In this document: positions 1 to 12,731 of the stretch, piece by piece
Numbering within the stretch: the stretch's first letter is position 1
Layout of the letters: each line of letters starts with the position of its first letter
Origin: Typha latifolia
Lineage: Eukaryota > Streptophyta > Magnoliopsida > Poales > Typhaceae
Direction: 5' to 3'
NCBI GenBank assembly: GCA_019914945.1
Contig: CM034100.1
Span: 4,229,209-4,293,208, forward strand
Length of the DNA: 64,000 bases
Translations under genes and position numbers: made by a program
The notes under the pieces: generated by a model
Databases searched by the model: none
What the model was told of the DNA's origin: nothing
The model's input: only the letters and a program-made list of their open reading frames with translations

Positions 1-1780
1 CATGAAAATTCAATTCGCTCCAGGAAAACAAGGCATGAGTATTCCAGAAAAGGTGCATCGTGCAGTTTGCTTTATATAGTTTCTTTTGAGATCATAAATC
101 AATATTGTGAAGATGGCACTAAAATACTGGTCTGAGACAAGAACAGAATGACACCAATTGTGGGTCAAACCAAGAAACCCAAGGATTATAAATCTAGAGG
201 CGCACTATATATCGAGGATGGCTTTATGAGATGAACATATAATCCAACGGATTGCACTACCTGACAAACTTTTATATGATGATTGAACTTGTTGCAACCC
301 AACAGTGGAAATAAAATCCTCTAGAATCACTTTTTCGTCGTATGAGATTCGGATCCTGAATTATTTTACAAAATTATGACTCACATTTCCTGTTGAATAA
401 GTTAGACTGTCGTTCAAAGTGCAAGACCAGCAAGAACAAAGAAATATGTTAGAAAAGCGGCAAGTCGGGATTCAAGAATTAGTTTACAATATTGCCAGGT
501 CTAGTTAATTTATAACGTTTAGAGCAAGAAGAAAAGAGATGGAATTCAGCCAACATAGCGACGATAAGCTACATGTCTTAGGATTGACAAATGTTGGGTA
601 TTCAGGATGTGGCATTTGGGAATTCAATTTGAGATTCTTAACAACCAAACTGAATGTTTATTTTTTTATTTCTCAGTTCTGAGATTCATTAGAGATCTCC
701 AAAACATCATCTGAAAATAAACTTGACATCAGCAAATCAACACCAACAACCTGGGCTACTATAACTCTGCATCATCTTAAGCACATCCTTAAACATGAAG
801 ATTTCGGGAAGGAAACTAAGATATTAACTTCCAGATGTTGCGTAAAAAAGGGATCCAAGATTATTATCACATACCTCTATTTCCTATCAAGATACTGGAA
901 ATACAAAATATCCATGACAAGATGTCTCTTGCCATAATTTATAAAAATCTCGCTGCTGCTCCTACAGTCCTATGCAGAGTTGTGGACTAGGGCAAGAATG
1001 CAAGACACATGCCATACGTGTCACCACTGAACCTATTTCTACATAGATTCATTCTCTGAATTTCTTTCATATAATTGCTAACAGTGAAAAAGTTGACCAA
1101 AATTTTTCCAGATATATGGGAAATGTTCTTGCACAAAAGCAAATCAAAATTTGTAAGTGTGCACAAATAGTTCAACACAATCCAGGAATCTAGATCTTTT
1201 AGAAAAAAAGGACTAGAAACCAAGAAAATTGTGGTTATCTTAAACCTTTCATATGCAGGAAAAACAAAGATAACAGGGTTTATATTTGCAATCATACAGC
1301 CCGTATGCTAACAAGGTATCCATTCCCATAATACACATGCTTAACACCCTCTGTTTGAAATTTAGAACATTACGGAAGCTATTTCTGCTGCAGCATTCCC
1401 ACTATGTTCCAAAAGAAAGGCAGAAAATAAAAAAGAATAGCTCGGAGAAAAAGATTAGAGTAACACCATTCACATTGCGTGAAACTACAGATGCTGTAGC
1501 AACAAAATAATCTTTATTACGTAATAGATTATACAAACCAACAACAGCATAATAACGTGCACCTAGAAGAACTTTCTTTTCTAACGGCACTTATCATCTC
1601 AACCAATGAAGCATACGACAGCAGTAGATCAGGAATCAGAAAAGATATGACATTGCTAACAGATCTAAAAATAATAGCAAAAAGAAGTAGAAATCTCTTT
1701 CAATGCACTCATTAGAGCAACAATTCACAAAATACAAAAATAAATATACAAAAAAAGAGAAAAAAGAGAAATATTCATAC
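1..1780 (-). other. Probable large intron of the eS24 gene
   Basis: This stretch lies immediately 3' (on the minus strand) of the last eS24 exon I can place. The final family exon, a basic tail beginning around NGL.TKVEKSRKQ and ending in a Lys-rich run, was looked for on the minus strand and not found. I therefore infer that this is intron sequence and that the last exon lies left of the window. It is AT-rich and shows no other convincing exon, RNA gene or repeat. Confidence 0.5.
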
Positions 1781-2184
<404 letters not shown>

Positions 2185-2261
2185 TTATGCTGCGACGGCG
2201 CGGAGACGGAGGAAGAGGAAGAGGAAGAGGTAGAGGAGGTGAGTTGTCGAATAGCGAGGCT

Positions 2262-2280
2262 TATAAATAGGGAAACCCTA
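2262..2280 (-). promoter_or_regulatory. TATA-like box and telo-box of the eS24 promoter
   Basis: Positions 2262-2269 read TATAAATA on the plus strand and TATTTATA on the minus strand, about 110 bp before the eS24 start. Directly beside it, 2273-2280 is AAACCCTA, the interstitial telomere motif (telo-box) common in plant ribosomal protein promoters. Spacing to the start codon allows a leader of roughly 75-80 nt. The assignment rests on motif and position only. Confidence 0.55.
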
Positions 2281-2347
2281 GGATGGAAAAGAGCGCTTTA
2301 AGATTCGCGAGTGGAAGTAGGGGTTGGCTCAGACTATATTTTCCAAG

Positions 2348-2353
2348 TGGGCC
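2348..2353. promoter_or_regulatory. Site II (TGGGCC) element
   Basis: TGGGCC lies about 195 bp upstream of the eS24 start. TGGGCY (site II) elements typically pair with telo-boxes in plant ribosomal protein and proliferation genes, where TCP factors bind. The pairing with the telo-box at 2273-2280 is what makes this short motif worth listing. Confidence 0.45.
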
Positions 2354-2369
2354 GGACTAGGCCTTATAT

Positions 2370-3949
2370 TTGGTAATTTAAGAAATAAAAATGTTAATTC
2401 ATATTAAAAAAAATCAAGTAGTTTATATCATTGGAACATAATCCTTTTCGAAAATTGAGGTGTATTTTTAGTGACCGTAAAAGTGTTAAATATCTCATAA
2501 ATATTTAACATATAATTTGTAGCTCACTGCACTTTCTATTACTAATGAACAAGTATTAAGACATTATTCTCTCTTAGAAATCATCTATGTTTGGCTCGTC
2601 CATCCGAAAACAATATTCGAATTTGAGCTCTTTCGTATATAACACGAGTACCGTGTATTATTATACATGCCAAAAAAAAACTTAGATGTTAGAATAAATC
2701 TACCCCTCCAATAAATTTAAAATATTTATATAATTTATAAAAGGAAAATCGTAGCGTTACTTATGTAATATATATTAGAGCAACCAGTAGTACAGTGTAT
2801 TGATAAAATACTATGTTCATACGAAAAGTGTGATTATTCCTCATACGAACAAAATTTGTTGTGGATTAAGTTATGTGCGATCGAAAATGTAATTTATTAA
2901 AAAAGTGAGTTTTGCCAGAAGCTCACATGCATATAGCCACTATGTAATTTATTATAGACTTAATAAATTAAAAAAAATTAAAAAAAATGTACTAAAATAT
3001 TATAAAATATAATTGCAAGTGAGCCATTTTAAACTCATATTATGCATATCAGTAAATTATATTAAATAACAACATTTTTTTTTCACTTGAATTTTTTTCT
3101 AGTATTATTTTCTTGTGAGCCATGATAATAAATTATTTATCTTTCTAGAAAAAAAAAGGAGAAAGAGAAAAGAGAGAATTAATAAATTCAATTCATGTGA
3201 AAAATAAAAATAAAATTAATTTGAAATTATGAACCAGAAAACCGTCCGAACTCAAATTCAAAGCAAACAAGCTTCAATGTTCAAAGTATGTTCCAGTGTG
3301 TTTGATAATTTTTTTGATATGCATAGAATTTTGCTCGGACGTCTCAATCCGAATTTTTGTGGTGGCCTCAGTCAGGCGAGAATTTCCCTGAGCTCAAGAC
3401 CATTTTAAGTAATGATAGATTATGATTTCTGTATCGCCGCAATGGCCTTATGTAATTATTTTTGGGCCTTCTAAATGAAGCTTAATTTTATATATAAAAA
3501 AATATCCTTGACTTATTTCAATACGAATTGAAGTAATCTGGGTGACTTGCCTTTTTCTTTTAGGATTTATAGAAGGGAAGGAATCGTGCAAGGGTTTGCG
3601 GTAGACTCATGAAAGCTATCATAAACGTTTTGGAGGAGATTAATAGAGTAATCATTTATCGTTGTGAAAACGGAAGAGCTACTTAGAGGTTTTCGTTTTA
3701 TTGGGAGTTCTAAGAGAACCAAGTGAGTGATTGTTATAAAGGCAGGCTACAGGATTACCAAGGTTACAACCTAAGCATGTGAAGCAATTAATTGAGAGTC
3801 GAGCATGTCATAACAAATGGGTATAGACTTGTAGCTGCTCATTAATTATAGTGTTTGCTTTGATCGTCGAGTTTTGATAAAATAATTATTTAATATCTTA
3901 TGAAAAAAAATAAACCTATGCAAATTCTTAAGGTTTGTTCTTATACAAA
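2370..3949. other. Intergenic AT-rich DNA
   Basis: This is spacer between the eS24 promoter and the repeat copy at about 3950. No ORF or RNA gene could be supported; it contains only A/T-rich runs. Confidence 0.5.
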
Positions 3950-4765
3950 TTGAAAAACATAAGAATCGCTTAAGAGATAGAATTTATTACACATTATCGA
4001 TAATAATATGTGAAAGATAAAGTGTGAAAAAAATAATTGTAAACACAAAATATTTTACGTAGAAAAATCCCAAATCGAAATAAAAATCTGTAGATTTAAA
4101 CTTGGATCAAAACTAATTACTAAAATTTGCAGCAGTTAATAAGAAGTTTATAAATCACCCGTTGACTTTCACAACTCAATCTATATCAATCTTGTTTGCT
4201 AGACCCGTGATATAAATCTCAATGACTAAAGATAATGGATGACCTTCAAAAATGATGTCAAAACTATGATTAATCAGTCTAAAAAAAATATGATCTCCAA
4301 ATAATGATCGATGAATTCCTCTACGGTTAGATTAAACCGTTTATATAACTTTTAAAGATAAAATAAAAATAAGTATAAATGTTTTTAAAAGATAAAATAA
4401 ATATCTCTTAAGAAACCATCTCCAAGCATGTTTCATGTAAATCTTATGCTGTTTATGTAACTTCACCCGTTCCAACATAACTCCACCTGTTCAAATTCGA
4501 ATTAACAGACAGTTGAATACATAGTGATTATTCCTATGCCTCCAAATATTTTTTCATACTACTCTAATTGTTATAACATCGTTTTAGCATTTTAGTAACG
4601 ATTTTAAAATCGTTTTGATACTTTGAAGTCAAAATAAATCTTTCACTTAAATTCTTTATCAATCATTTCATAACTTATTATAATTTATGCGTATACTCGT
4701 TCATAAAATCTAGACAAGTTGTATAAATAAAAATTATATTTCAAATATGATTTATCAATTTACAC
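3950..4765 (+). repeat. Diverged LTR-like repeat, copy 1
   Basis: About 800 bp that align by eye with 6690-7485 in the same orientation. Shared landmarks, in order, are a segment with AATAATATGTGAAA followed by a TTTTACRT block, a block around ATAGATT/GTAGATT, a CACAACT..AT.T block, and near the end GC(G/A)TATACTC followed by TCTAGA. The TTTTACRTxxAAAAxCC phrase is common in plant Copia-type LTRs (recollection, not a search result). The copies are old, with many substitutions and indels. No clean TG..CA ends or target duplication were found. Confidence 0.5.
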
Positions 4766-5076
4766 AGGGTGAGAAATGTGATCAAAGTGTCCACTAAAAA
4801 AAAAAAGTAATCCAAAAGAAACAGAAAAAAACAAATATATATTTAATATACGTGCTCTTGATACTTCAACTCGATGGCGGCGGAAGGGTCAGAGCAGTAC
4901 AAATTCTCATCAAAAGCAGCGCTCTTGCGTCTCTGATTAGCTACCACTATTCATCAAACCATCTTCTCCGACCCTTTTCGTCTTCCTCTCCGAAACCACA
5001 TTGATGCTCTCTAGATTCTAGATCATAATCTCAAGGTTTAGAGTTCGGCCTTTTTGTGGGTCTTCTACTGTGAGGA

Positions 5077-8000
5077 ATGGCGGGAAAAACGCCACCAAGG
5101 AACGACCTTTTGACGAGGAAGCCTCACTTCTTTAAAGTCCTCTTGGGAGACTTCGCTCATCGCTTGGTGAGTCCTCTCATCTCCTCTTATTCTTGGAGAA
5201 ATTCTTTATTCCTTTACTTTAATTACTATACAAAGTGTTGGTTAAACAATGTAATTTGTAGAAAATTCCACCAAATTTCGAGCGGAATATACCAGACGAA
5301 GCATCGGAAGTCATCCTCCATGACGCTGAAGGAAAGATTTGGTGCATAGGGTTAAAGAAAAGCGGCGATGGCACGTTCTTATCAAGTGGGTGGGCAAATT
5401 TTGTAGACGGTCATTCTCTCGAGGAGTGTGAATTCCTAGTTTTCCGACATGAAGGAAATATGCATTTCAGTGTTCTTATTTTTGATACAACTGCGTGTGA
5501 GAAGGAGGGCTGGAAAGCAACCAAGATTCGTGAGGGGATTAGTAGACAAGTAATCCCCGTGAAGCGATCCCTGAATTTTGATTCCTTTTCGCAGAAAAGT
5601 GAAATTGACGGTGAGCTAGATAAGTTTCCGCAGGAAGGTAACTGGCTGACATTTACTTGCATATGTTCCTTTGTATACACAAATGATCATATAAGATGCA
5701 TACAAATGTTCTCTTTATTTTACTTATTGATATTCTACTGCATGAAGTAAGTTTCCAAGGATAGAACTATAAAAGATCCATAAAGCCGTTGCTAGTGGGA
5801 CCAGAAGAGAATCACAAGCAATAAATTGAAATGATTTTAACCACACTTCTGATTGAAAAGGCCATGCATTTTTTTCCCTTTACCTTTAGTTGCTAGCAAT
5901 GGTGTTAGAGAAACATATGTACATTATTTGGTAATTTATCTTGTTATGTAAGGACCGGGTTTCATTAGTATCTGGGTGGCTATATCTCCATTGCCTCCAC
6001 CATCACAAAGAAGATGATTTTGGATTATGAAGGATGTTTTCTTACCTACTATAGTTAAGCATGATTATCGGGCAAGGACTGTTTGTATTTTTTGTGGAGG
6101 AACTATTTTAAGACTTATTGAGAAAAACAGAGGACATTGTTTACTTCGAAACTAGTTTGCCCTACACAATAAAAGTACTTTTTTTTTTTAAAGTTGACTT
6201 GTTAGTACATCACTGAGGTTCCATTGTGCCTATTTTGCTTCATGTTTTTTGATCATGTTCTTAAAAGTGATACCATGCAGGAAGAAGTGTGCCATTCCCT
6301 AAACTAAGTGCGCATGCTAAAACCGAAGCAGCAGAGAATGGCTCGGCAATCGGTCTTCTTGGTTCAAAGGCTAAATGCATGAAGGATTACTTTTCAAGAA
6401 GTAAACATGTACCTGAACAACAAATCTCAAAAGGAGAAAAAAAGGCTTACATGTTTTGCTCGAAGTTACCTTATTTTACTTCAAGAATGACCCCATCCAG
6501 TATTCACAAGTCCTACACGCTGGTGAGTATGGTGCATTAATTTTTCATATCCTTTTATTGGTTCATCATGAATATTTATCGCGGTAAAAATCTCTTCTTG
6601 TAGATTAGTTGGATTAATATTTTTTACATAGTACCTTTGAAGGAGAAGTTTTATAATTTGTTGTTTATGAAATTTAAGTTATTGACTGTGAAAAAATATA
6701 AAACACTCTTGGAGATCAAATACCAAGTCTTATCAATAATAATATGTGAAAATAAAGCATGAAAAGATAATTATAAATACAAGTTTTTACATGAAAAAAC
6801 CTCAAACCTAGTTAAAAAACTATAGATTGAAACCAATAACTAATAACCATAGCAATTACAAAAACGACTTATAGACCGCTCGTCGGTCCTCACAACTATA
6901 TCTGTAAGGTCTTGCTCGTTTGAGCTCATGATGCATTGCCTTTAGTGATTGATTTCTATGTGACCCATGATGTTAATCCTTCCATTTCGGTGACCCTCGA
7001 GACATAGGTTTTTTTAGGTTTGATATAGATATGATGAGTAGATAATTGATTTAGCATATTCCATCTAAAGTCGTGATGTTCCAAAGAGATAGAAAACAAC
7101 TTCCAAGGTAAACTCTCTTAAATATCCATTCCAAATAGAGTGCTGGTAACCTTCAAACTTAGTTTTTGAAGCCATTAGAAAGAATCCAAAAAGTCAAACC
7201 AAACAGAAATTCAAACACAAATGGCCAAAAAATTGTTTCTTACAATTTTTGTGATTTTCTTTCCCTAATTGGTTAGAACCAATCTTCTAATGCTTGCACA
7301 TTAAAATGTCTCTGTATATTTGGTTTAAACCTCTTTCAAAGTTGTTAGAGCTACAATTTTAAAATTTATCGTTCTCTTTGATTTTTTGCATGAGTCATCA
7401 TAAAACTTGTGCATATACTCACATAAGGATTCTAGATGTTTTTTATGCAATTTTCATATTTTTAAGCATATTGCAAATTATATAAACCTTATAGAATGCA
7501 TCAATGCTATCGACGATCTACTTATCTTCTTTGCTTGTTATTTCATCCATTGTTAAGGGATAAGTACATAATATGCTTACTTGATGCATACGATGTTCAA
7601 TATCATCTGTATTAGATAAAGGGTATATTGATGACTTTCCATGCAGTAAGTATATCATGCTGGAATCTGATCTTCATCTAGATAATGGTTGTCAAGTGAA
7701 GGATGAAAGGGCATAAAAAAAGTGCATATCCACTCTTTTTTAAATCAATGTATTGTAAAGTTATGAATGATCATGAAATGGCTGGGCCTACTACTTAAAG
7801 TGGTGCTCCCTTAAATAAAGTAAGTAGTTGACATCTTTGCTCTTGGAATCTACTTTCCTTTATATACCAAGTTATGGGAATTCTCCGCAGGTAGAAAGCC
7901 TGAAAAAATGATGTTGAAGTGGAAGAGAAAAACCACAATCAATAGCATTACTCTGGCACAGGGAGATTGTCCTTTTGACTCGAAATCACCGCAATAGGTG

Positions 8001-8569
8001 ACACCCTGTGGCATCAGCAGGCGTCAGTAAAACTTGGCAATGCTGTTATTGGTCATAGATTGATACAAAAGAAAAGATATATAAATGATGGACATCAGCT
8101 GCCTTCTTTTTTTCCTTGTGTAGATCTGTTTACAGTGATCATGCCTGTAGAAGTAGTTTGCCAACAGAGATAATTTAAGCTTAGATAGAAAAGCATATGC
8201 TCTCAATTTGGCCTTTTTTTTCTTACAAACCTTATTTCAAGTAGCAATGCTGAGTTTACTTCTGTAGGTCTAGGCTTCATGTAAGTATAACTGACTATAA
8301 TTATCTTGGCACAGAGGGTACCCATTAGCTTTTCACACGGAAATCTTCCTAAGAGAAAGACAAGATTGATCCTTCGAGATCCTACTGGGAAGGCTTGGGT
8401 TATCATCTTCATTCCAAGGACGAGCCATATATCTGGGGGATGGTCCGCTTTCGTACGTGGTAATAAACTTGAGGTAGGCGATTTATGTGCATTTGAGCTA
8501 ATAGGTCCTATTGAATTGCGCGTTTATATCTTCAAGATGTTGGGAGAGGAATCTAAAGCACAGGCTTAG
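5077..8569 (+). CDS. B3-domain (REM-like) transcription factor with two B3 domains
   Basis: This is a predicted nuclear DNA-binding protein of the plant B3 superfamily. Four exons join in frame to give 320 aa: 5077-5166, 5262-5637, 6281-6522 and 8315-8569. The first B3 domain (about residues 15-110) starts KPHFFKVLLGDFAHRL, continues KIPPNF and contains WCIGLKKSGDGTFLSSGWANFV. A hydrophilic linker follows. The second B3 domain (about 220-310) starts PYFTSRM and includes SYTLRVPISFSHGNLP, then GKAWVI, GGWSAFVRGNKLEVGDLCAFEL. The third intron (6523-8314, 1.8 kb) cuts the second domain just after SYTL and carries a repeat copy. The start ATG at 5077 is the first in frame and precedes the first B3 strand. 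Two B3 domains without an ARF, RAV or VAL domain point to the REM class. Members are often reproductive or meristem factors, but the target here is unknown. Confidence 0.88.
6690..7485 (+). repeat. Diverged LTR-like repeat, copy 2 (in B3 gene intron 3)
   Basis: Second copy of the family at 3950-4765, same orientation, inside the long third intron of the B3 gene. The same landmarks occur in the same order, from AATAATATGTGAAA to the GCATATACTC..TCTAGA end region. It is too diverged for the ends to be fixed by eye. Confidence 0.5.
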
Positions 8570-11500
8570 AAGTAGGACATAAGAATGCCTTTTTTTGTCA
8601 TACAAAGTTTTTCCAGTATATATAAATGCCTTTTGCTGATGGAGTTCATAGAAGTCTCCTCTTTTGTTAAAATAATGTAGACATGACTAGCTCGAAGATA
8701 CATGTTCTTATGACCTGATAAATTCTTATGCTTACTGATGTTGTTTGATCCACTGAGTTGTGTTATTCTCTCGTGCAAGTTTGCTCCTCTTCTCTTTCCT
8801 TTTGAGCTCATCATGCTCCTTGCTGCTACATGAAATATCTTTTTTGAATTCAGCTGGATTGCTATCATGGACTCTTGAATGGAAAAACAAAAAAAAATCA
8901 CCCACATTCCTAAGATTCCGCCGTGGATCCACCAGAACTCCACCAGAACAGCCGCAATCGCACTCCTGAAGGATTTTTTCCACATAAATTCCCAGCAGAC
9001 TGAAGTGCAAGTCGTACAGATGATATGAGGATAAGGTGCCTATTAGCATTCCTCCTGCAAAAGTTGACTGTAAGAGAAGCAGTGCTTCATGTTGTCGGGC
9101 ATATATTAATGCTTTGTCATATGGCATGACAAGGATAAAAACGTATCAAAATAAATAGTCGTAGTAACGGCAGCATGTTAGCATTTACTTGTTAGTAAAT
9201 GCTATGCTTGCAAACATTTCTCACAAACCTTATTTAGTGACTTGGCAGAATCCTAGGTGTTAGATATTTGTCTTCTTGTCTTGCGTCCTAGGTATTAGAT
9301 GTTTGTCTTCATGGGCGAAACCTTTTTCTTTATATATATTTTTTATATTTGGCAAATATCAACACATCAGTAGATACTACAAGGACCCGTGAAAGCATTT
9401 ACAATAAGAGTGGGAAAAGAAGATGGTTCCTTGAGATGCTGTTGACATAGGGGGCCAATAGTATAATTCAGGGAGTATATTACTTAACCCATACTTGGGC
9501 TTACAAGGAAATATCCTCTTATCATCAATGATATTTAATTTGAGGGTTATTAGCACGAAGAATGCTTTTTTTTGTTGCAATTTTTACAGCATCACTCATA
9601 ACAATAGTAATCTGAAGTTGTATAATTCAGTTTGGGTAGTCTTAAATCAACAAAAGATAAGAAAATTTAAATAAACAATATCTTACTTTTTGCATTTATT
9701 TATCACCCATATTTGATCCCTACACCTAGAGTTAATTTTATTCCAAGGACAACTACTGGAATAGAGAGTATTTTATTATTTTTAATTTTTCCTGCAAACT
9801 GTTCTTATTCCGAGAGGAATCATTCTTGGACTTACTTCTTCTATGTAGGAGGGGGGCGGCCAATGGGATTATACTCAGAAATGTCTTCAGATTTGAATCC
9901 CAAGGGCTCCAGAAAGGAAAGCCTGAATCATTTTCAAAAGGAAAGAGAATAGTTTCCCTTGGCCGGCAGGTAGAAAGACTATTTGGTTGATGAATTGGCC
10001 ACTCAGTTTGGGGTCTCTAATCTCCTGTTATCTATCACATAAATAAATACGAACCCACACAACTACCAAAGAGTGATGTGTGTGTACAAATATTGACCAA
10101 CTCCTATATCTATGGCTATCACACAACTCAATGTGTTAAACATGTCAATTAGACTAACATTATGTTCACATTGGACCATATGAACTCACTAAAAAGGCCA
10201 CCAACAACCCTACCTAAGTTTGGTGGTCTGCTTTCTTTTCTTCTTTGAACTAAAAAAGAGCACCCAAAAGGCCAATTGACTCCAGTGAGAATGAACATTG
10301 TGGACTATAGTGGGAAATGGTCTTAGGCTAGAATCAAGCAAAGGAAACTTCACCAAAAGAGTATATGGTATGAGTAGGTAATTATTTATGCAATAAGAAT
10401 CACAAACATGATGAGAGTTTAGAACTGCAACATAAATATGATACTTTTCTATCTATGAGTATCCAAGATTATTCACAGAGAAAACATTTTATATTAAACA
10501 AAAGTACTGACTTGGTGATTCTTCTATATGTGTACATATCCTCTAAAAGTCATCTACTCGAGTAAACTAGTTGAATTTTTTTATTATAAAAAACTCCTTC
10601 AAGGTGTTTATGACTTGGGAGAGTTGGACCCAGTGAACTGGAAGACTTGAGAGGCAAAACTAGGTTGGTGTGATACCAATCAATACTAAGGAATTTTGAG
10701 GATGGAGTAGTGGGTCAAGATAAGACCTACTCTTATCTCTAAAGCTTGTCACACTCTTGGGATGGATAAATTTACCTTTTCAACAATATATGTATACATT
10801 TTGAGCCACTTATTTAACCATGGCTAACCAAAAGATATCAATAGGATAATATGTTATTTTACTTTATCTGAAATAGGGTTTCTTATTTTTATGTTTATCC
10901 TTAACAGAAAGGAACGATGATGCAAGTAAGAGTAAGAATATTTTTATCTTTTTAACAGTTAGTTATATTTGGCATGTATTTATTAAGAAAAGAGAAGAGT
11001 TTTATGAGGCATGTTATATATATATATACAGTATTTTTAGATATATACAAACAAATATCAACTTTAAATATGTACACTTTTGAAAAATTAAGTATGATTT
11101 ATTTTCACCAAGTTTTTAAATCCATCTGACATGGTCTTGTATTCTTCTCCATTATTGCCACCCAACTCTATAACAAGTCTTCAAGGCTGTAACCCTGTCT
11201 TAATCCAAAGAGCTACGGCTAAGTCTACATGAAGAAAAAGTCTACTCAACTACCAATCAACAGAATAAAAGCTACTTAGATAAGATCTGATTGCTTTAAT
11301 GCAAGCATTGTTTTATTTAATTACTCCTCTCAAAGATGTCATGGTGATTCTAGTAAACTCCATTAATTGGAGTAATCTTTGGTCAAAAAAGTTTTATTTC
11401 TTTCTTTCTTTTTTAGCCCTATCAATTAGTTGTGAGCAAGGAAAGTTAATTCTTTTTTTTTTATATCTACCAAACCTACTTTTTAAATCTCAAGATGGCT

Positions 11501-12600
11501 AAAGTCAGGTTGATATGATTCTATTCTCCACCACCTCCAAATAGTTCCTGGGAGTTGGAGACAATTCTTGGACGTGGAATAATTGCACACACTAAAAGAT
11601 TCAAAGTTGGAAAGCTCCATTTGCCTCTTTAATATAGCTCGTTGGATTCTTTTGTTTTATTTTTAGTGCCCCAATAAATTAAAAAATCGTTCTGCTTATG
11701 TGATAACTGGATAGAACAGTGATAGGATGTAGGATGTTTTTGATAAAATTATCTTCTTAATTGACATGTTTTCTCTAATTAGGATGGTGATATTATTTTT
11801 TGTTCCTAAGTGAGTTTGTCGTGCAAGCACTATGGATGGACAAATTGTTTAGCTTTGTGAGATAAGCTAAGCCAATTTTAATTGAGAACACTTAGAATAT
11901 AGTACTTATACGGCTAATTAACAACTTTGATTACTCTATGGTAATAGCTGATTAAGCTAGTAATTAAAAAATATATTCTATGCATCATTTGTATTTCTGC
12001 TTAATACTATACAACGCTCTAAAATGTAAATTTTTTTGACTTTATATTATTTAAAATATCATAATTTTCACCGAAATCTTAATTGTTTCAAAATTCCATT
12101 ATCATTCACCAATATATAATTTTAAGTAATTTATATAAGAGCAGAATAATTTTTTGAAAAAAAATTTAAGTTCAGTTTTAATAATGGCCTGCGGAATTTT
12201 TACTCCTCATCTTTAGGCCTTCTAGAAGAAGGCAATTTAGTTACAATTCCAATTCCCTAATTAATCTCCTAATTTAATTAAAGCTTAAACTTTAAATACA
12301 GATCACACCAAGCCAATCTCCTAAGCCGACGCCACTATCCCCCCCCTTTCGATCTCCTGCAACCCAAACTGTGCCAATGTCCGCTTATCAGCCAATAGGA
12401 GGCTGGCGCGCGAGTACATCCGACGCATAAAATTCCTGCAACTTTGTCTTGCAGGCGATCCGATAAGAGCCATCCACCTACCATCCTGGGCCCCAAAAGG
12501 TCTCCTAGAAAAGTTCACCACCAACTACACCTCGCATCGAGTCAACCGCGTCCTCAAACTGTAATATAATTAGTAGAGCCACACGTACACAACCATCCAA
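8570..12600. other. Intergenic region: B3 3' side and ABCG upstream
   Basis: The first few hundred bases are probably the B3 gene's 3' UTR. The rest is AT-rich with no supported gene. Two imperfect copies of a 28-bp unit starting TCCTAGGT lie at 9251 and 9286. Around 12310-12540 the composition turns less AT-rich, ahead of the transporter promoter and leader. Confidence 0.45.
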
Positions 12601-12616
12601 ACTCTTTTATCTCAAT

Positions 12617-12658
12617 CTCTTCTTCTTCTTCTTCTTCTTCTTCTTCTTCTTCTTCTTT
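12617..12658 (+). repeat. (TTC)n microsatellite in ABCG leader/promoter
   Basis: About 13 TTC units end roughly 75 bp before the ABCG start codon and are followed by more pyrimidine-rich DNA. Pyrimidine-rich leaders are common in plant genes, so the tract probably lies in the 5' UTR or core promoter. It is likely to vary in length between individuals. Confidence 0.75.
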
Positions 12659-12731
12659 TCTTTTTAAACCCCTTTCTCTATCTCTCTCTACTCATCTGGC
12701 TCTCTGATCTCTCTAAAGATTTCTTTAGAGG

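Noticed and set aside
8566..9127. Overlapping minus-strand ORFs of about 130-140 residues after the B3 gene
   Set aside because: No recognisable motif. They fall in the probable 3' UTR and downstream DNA of the B3 gene, and the two frames overlap each other.
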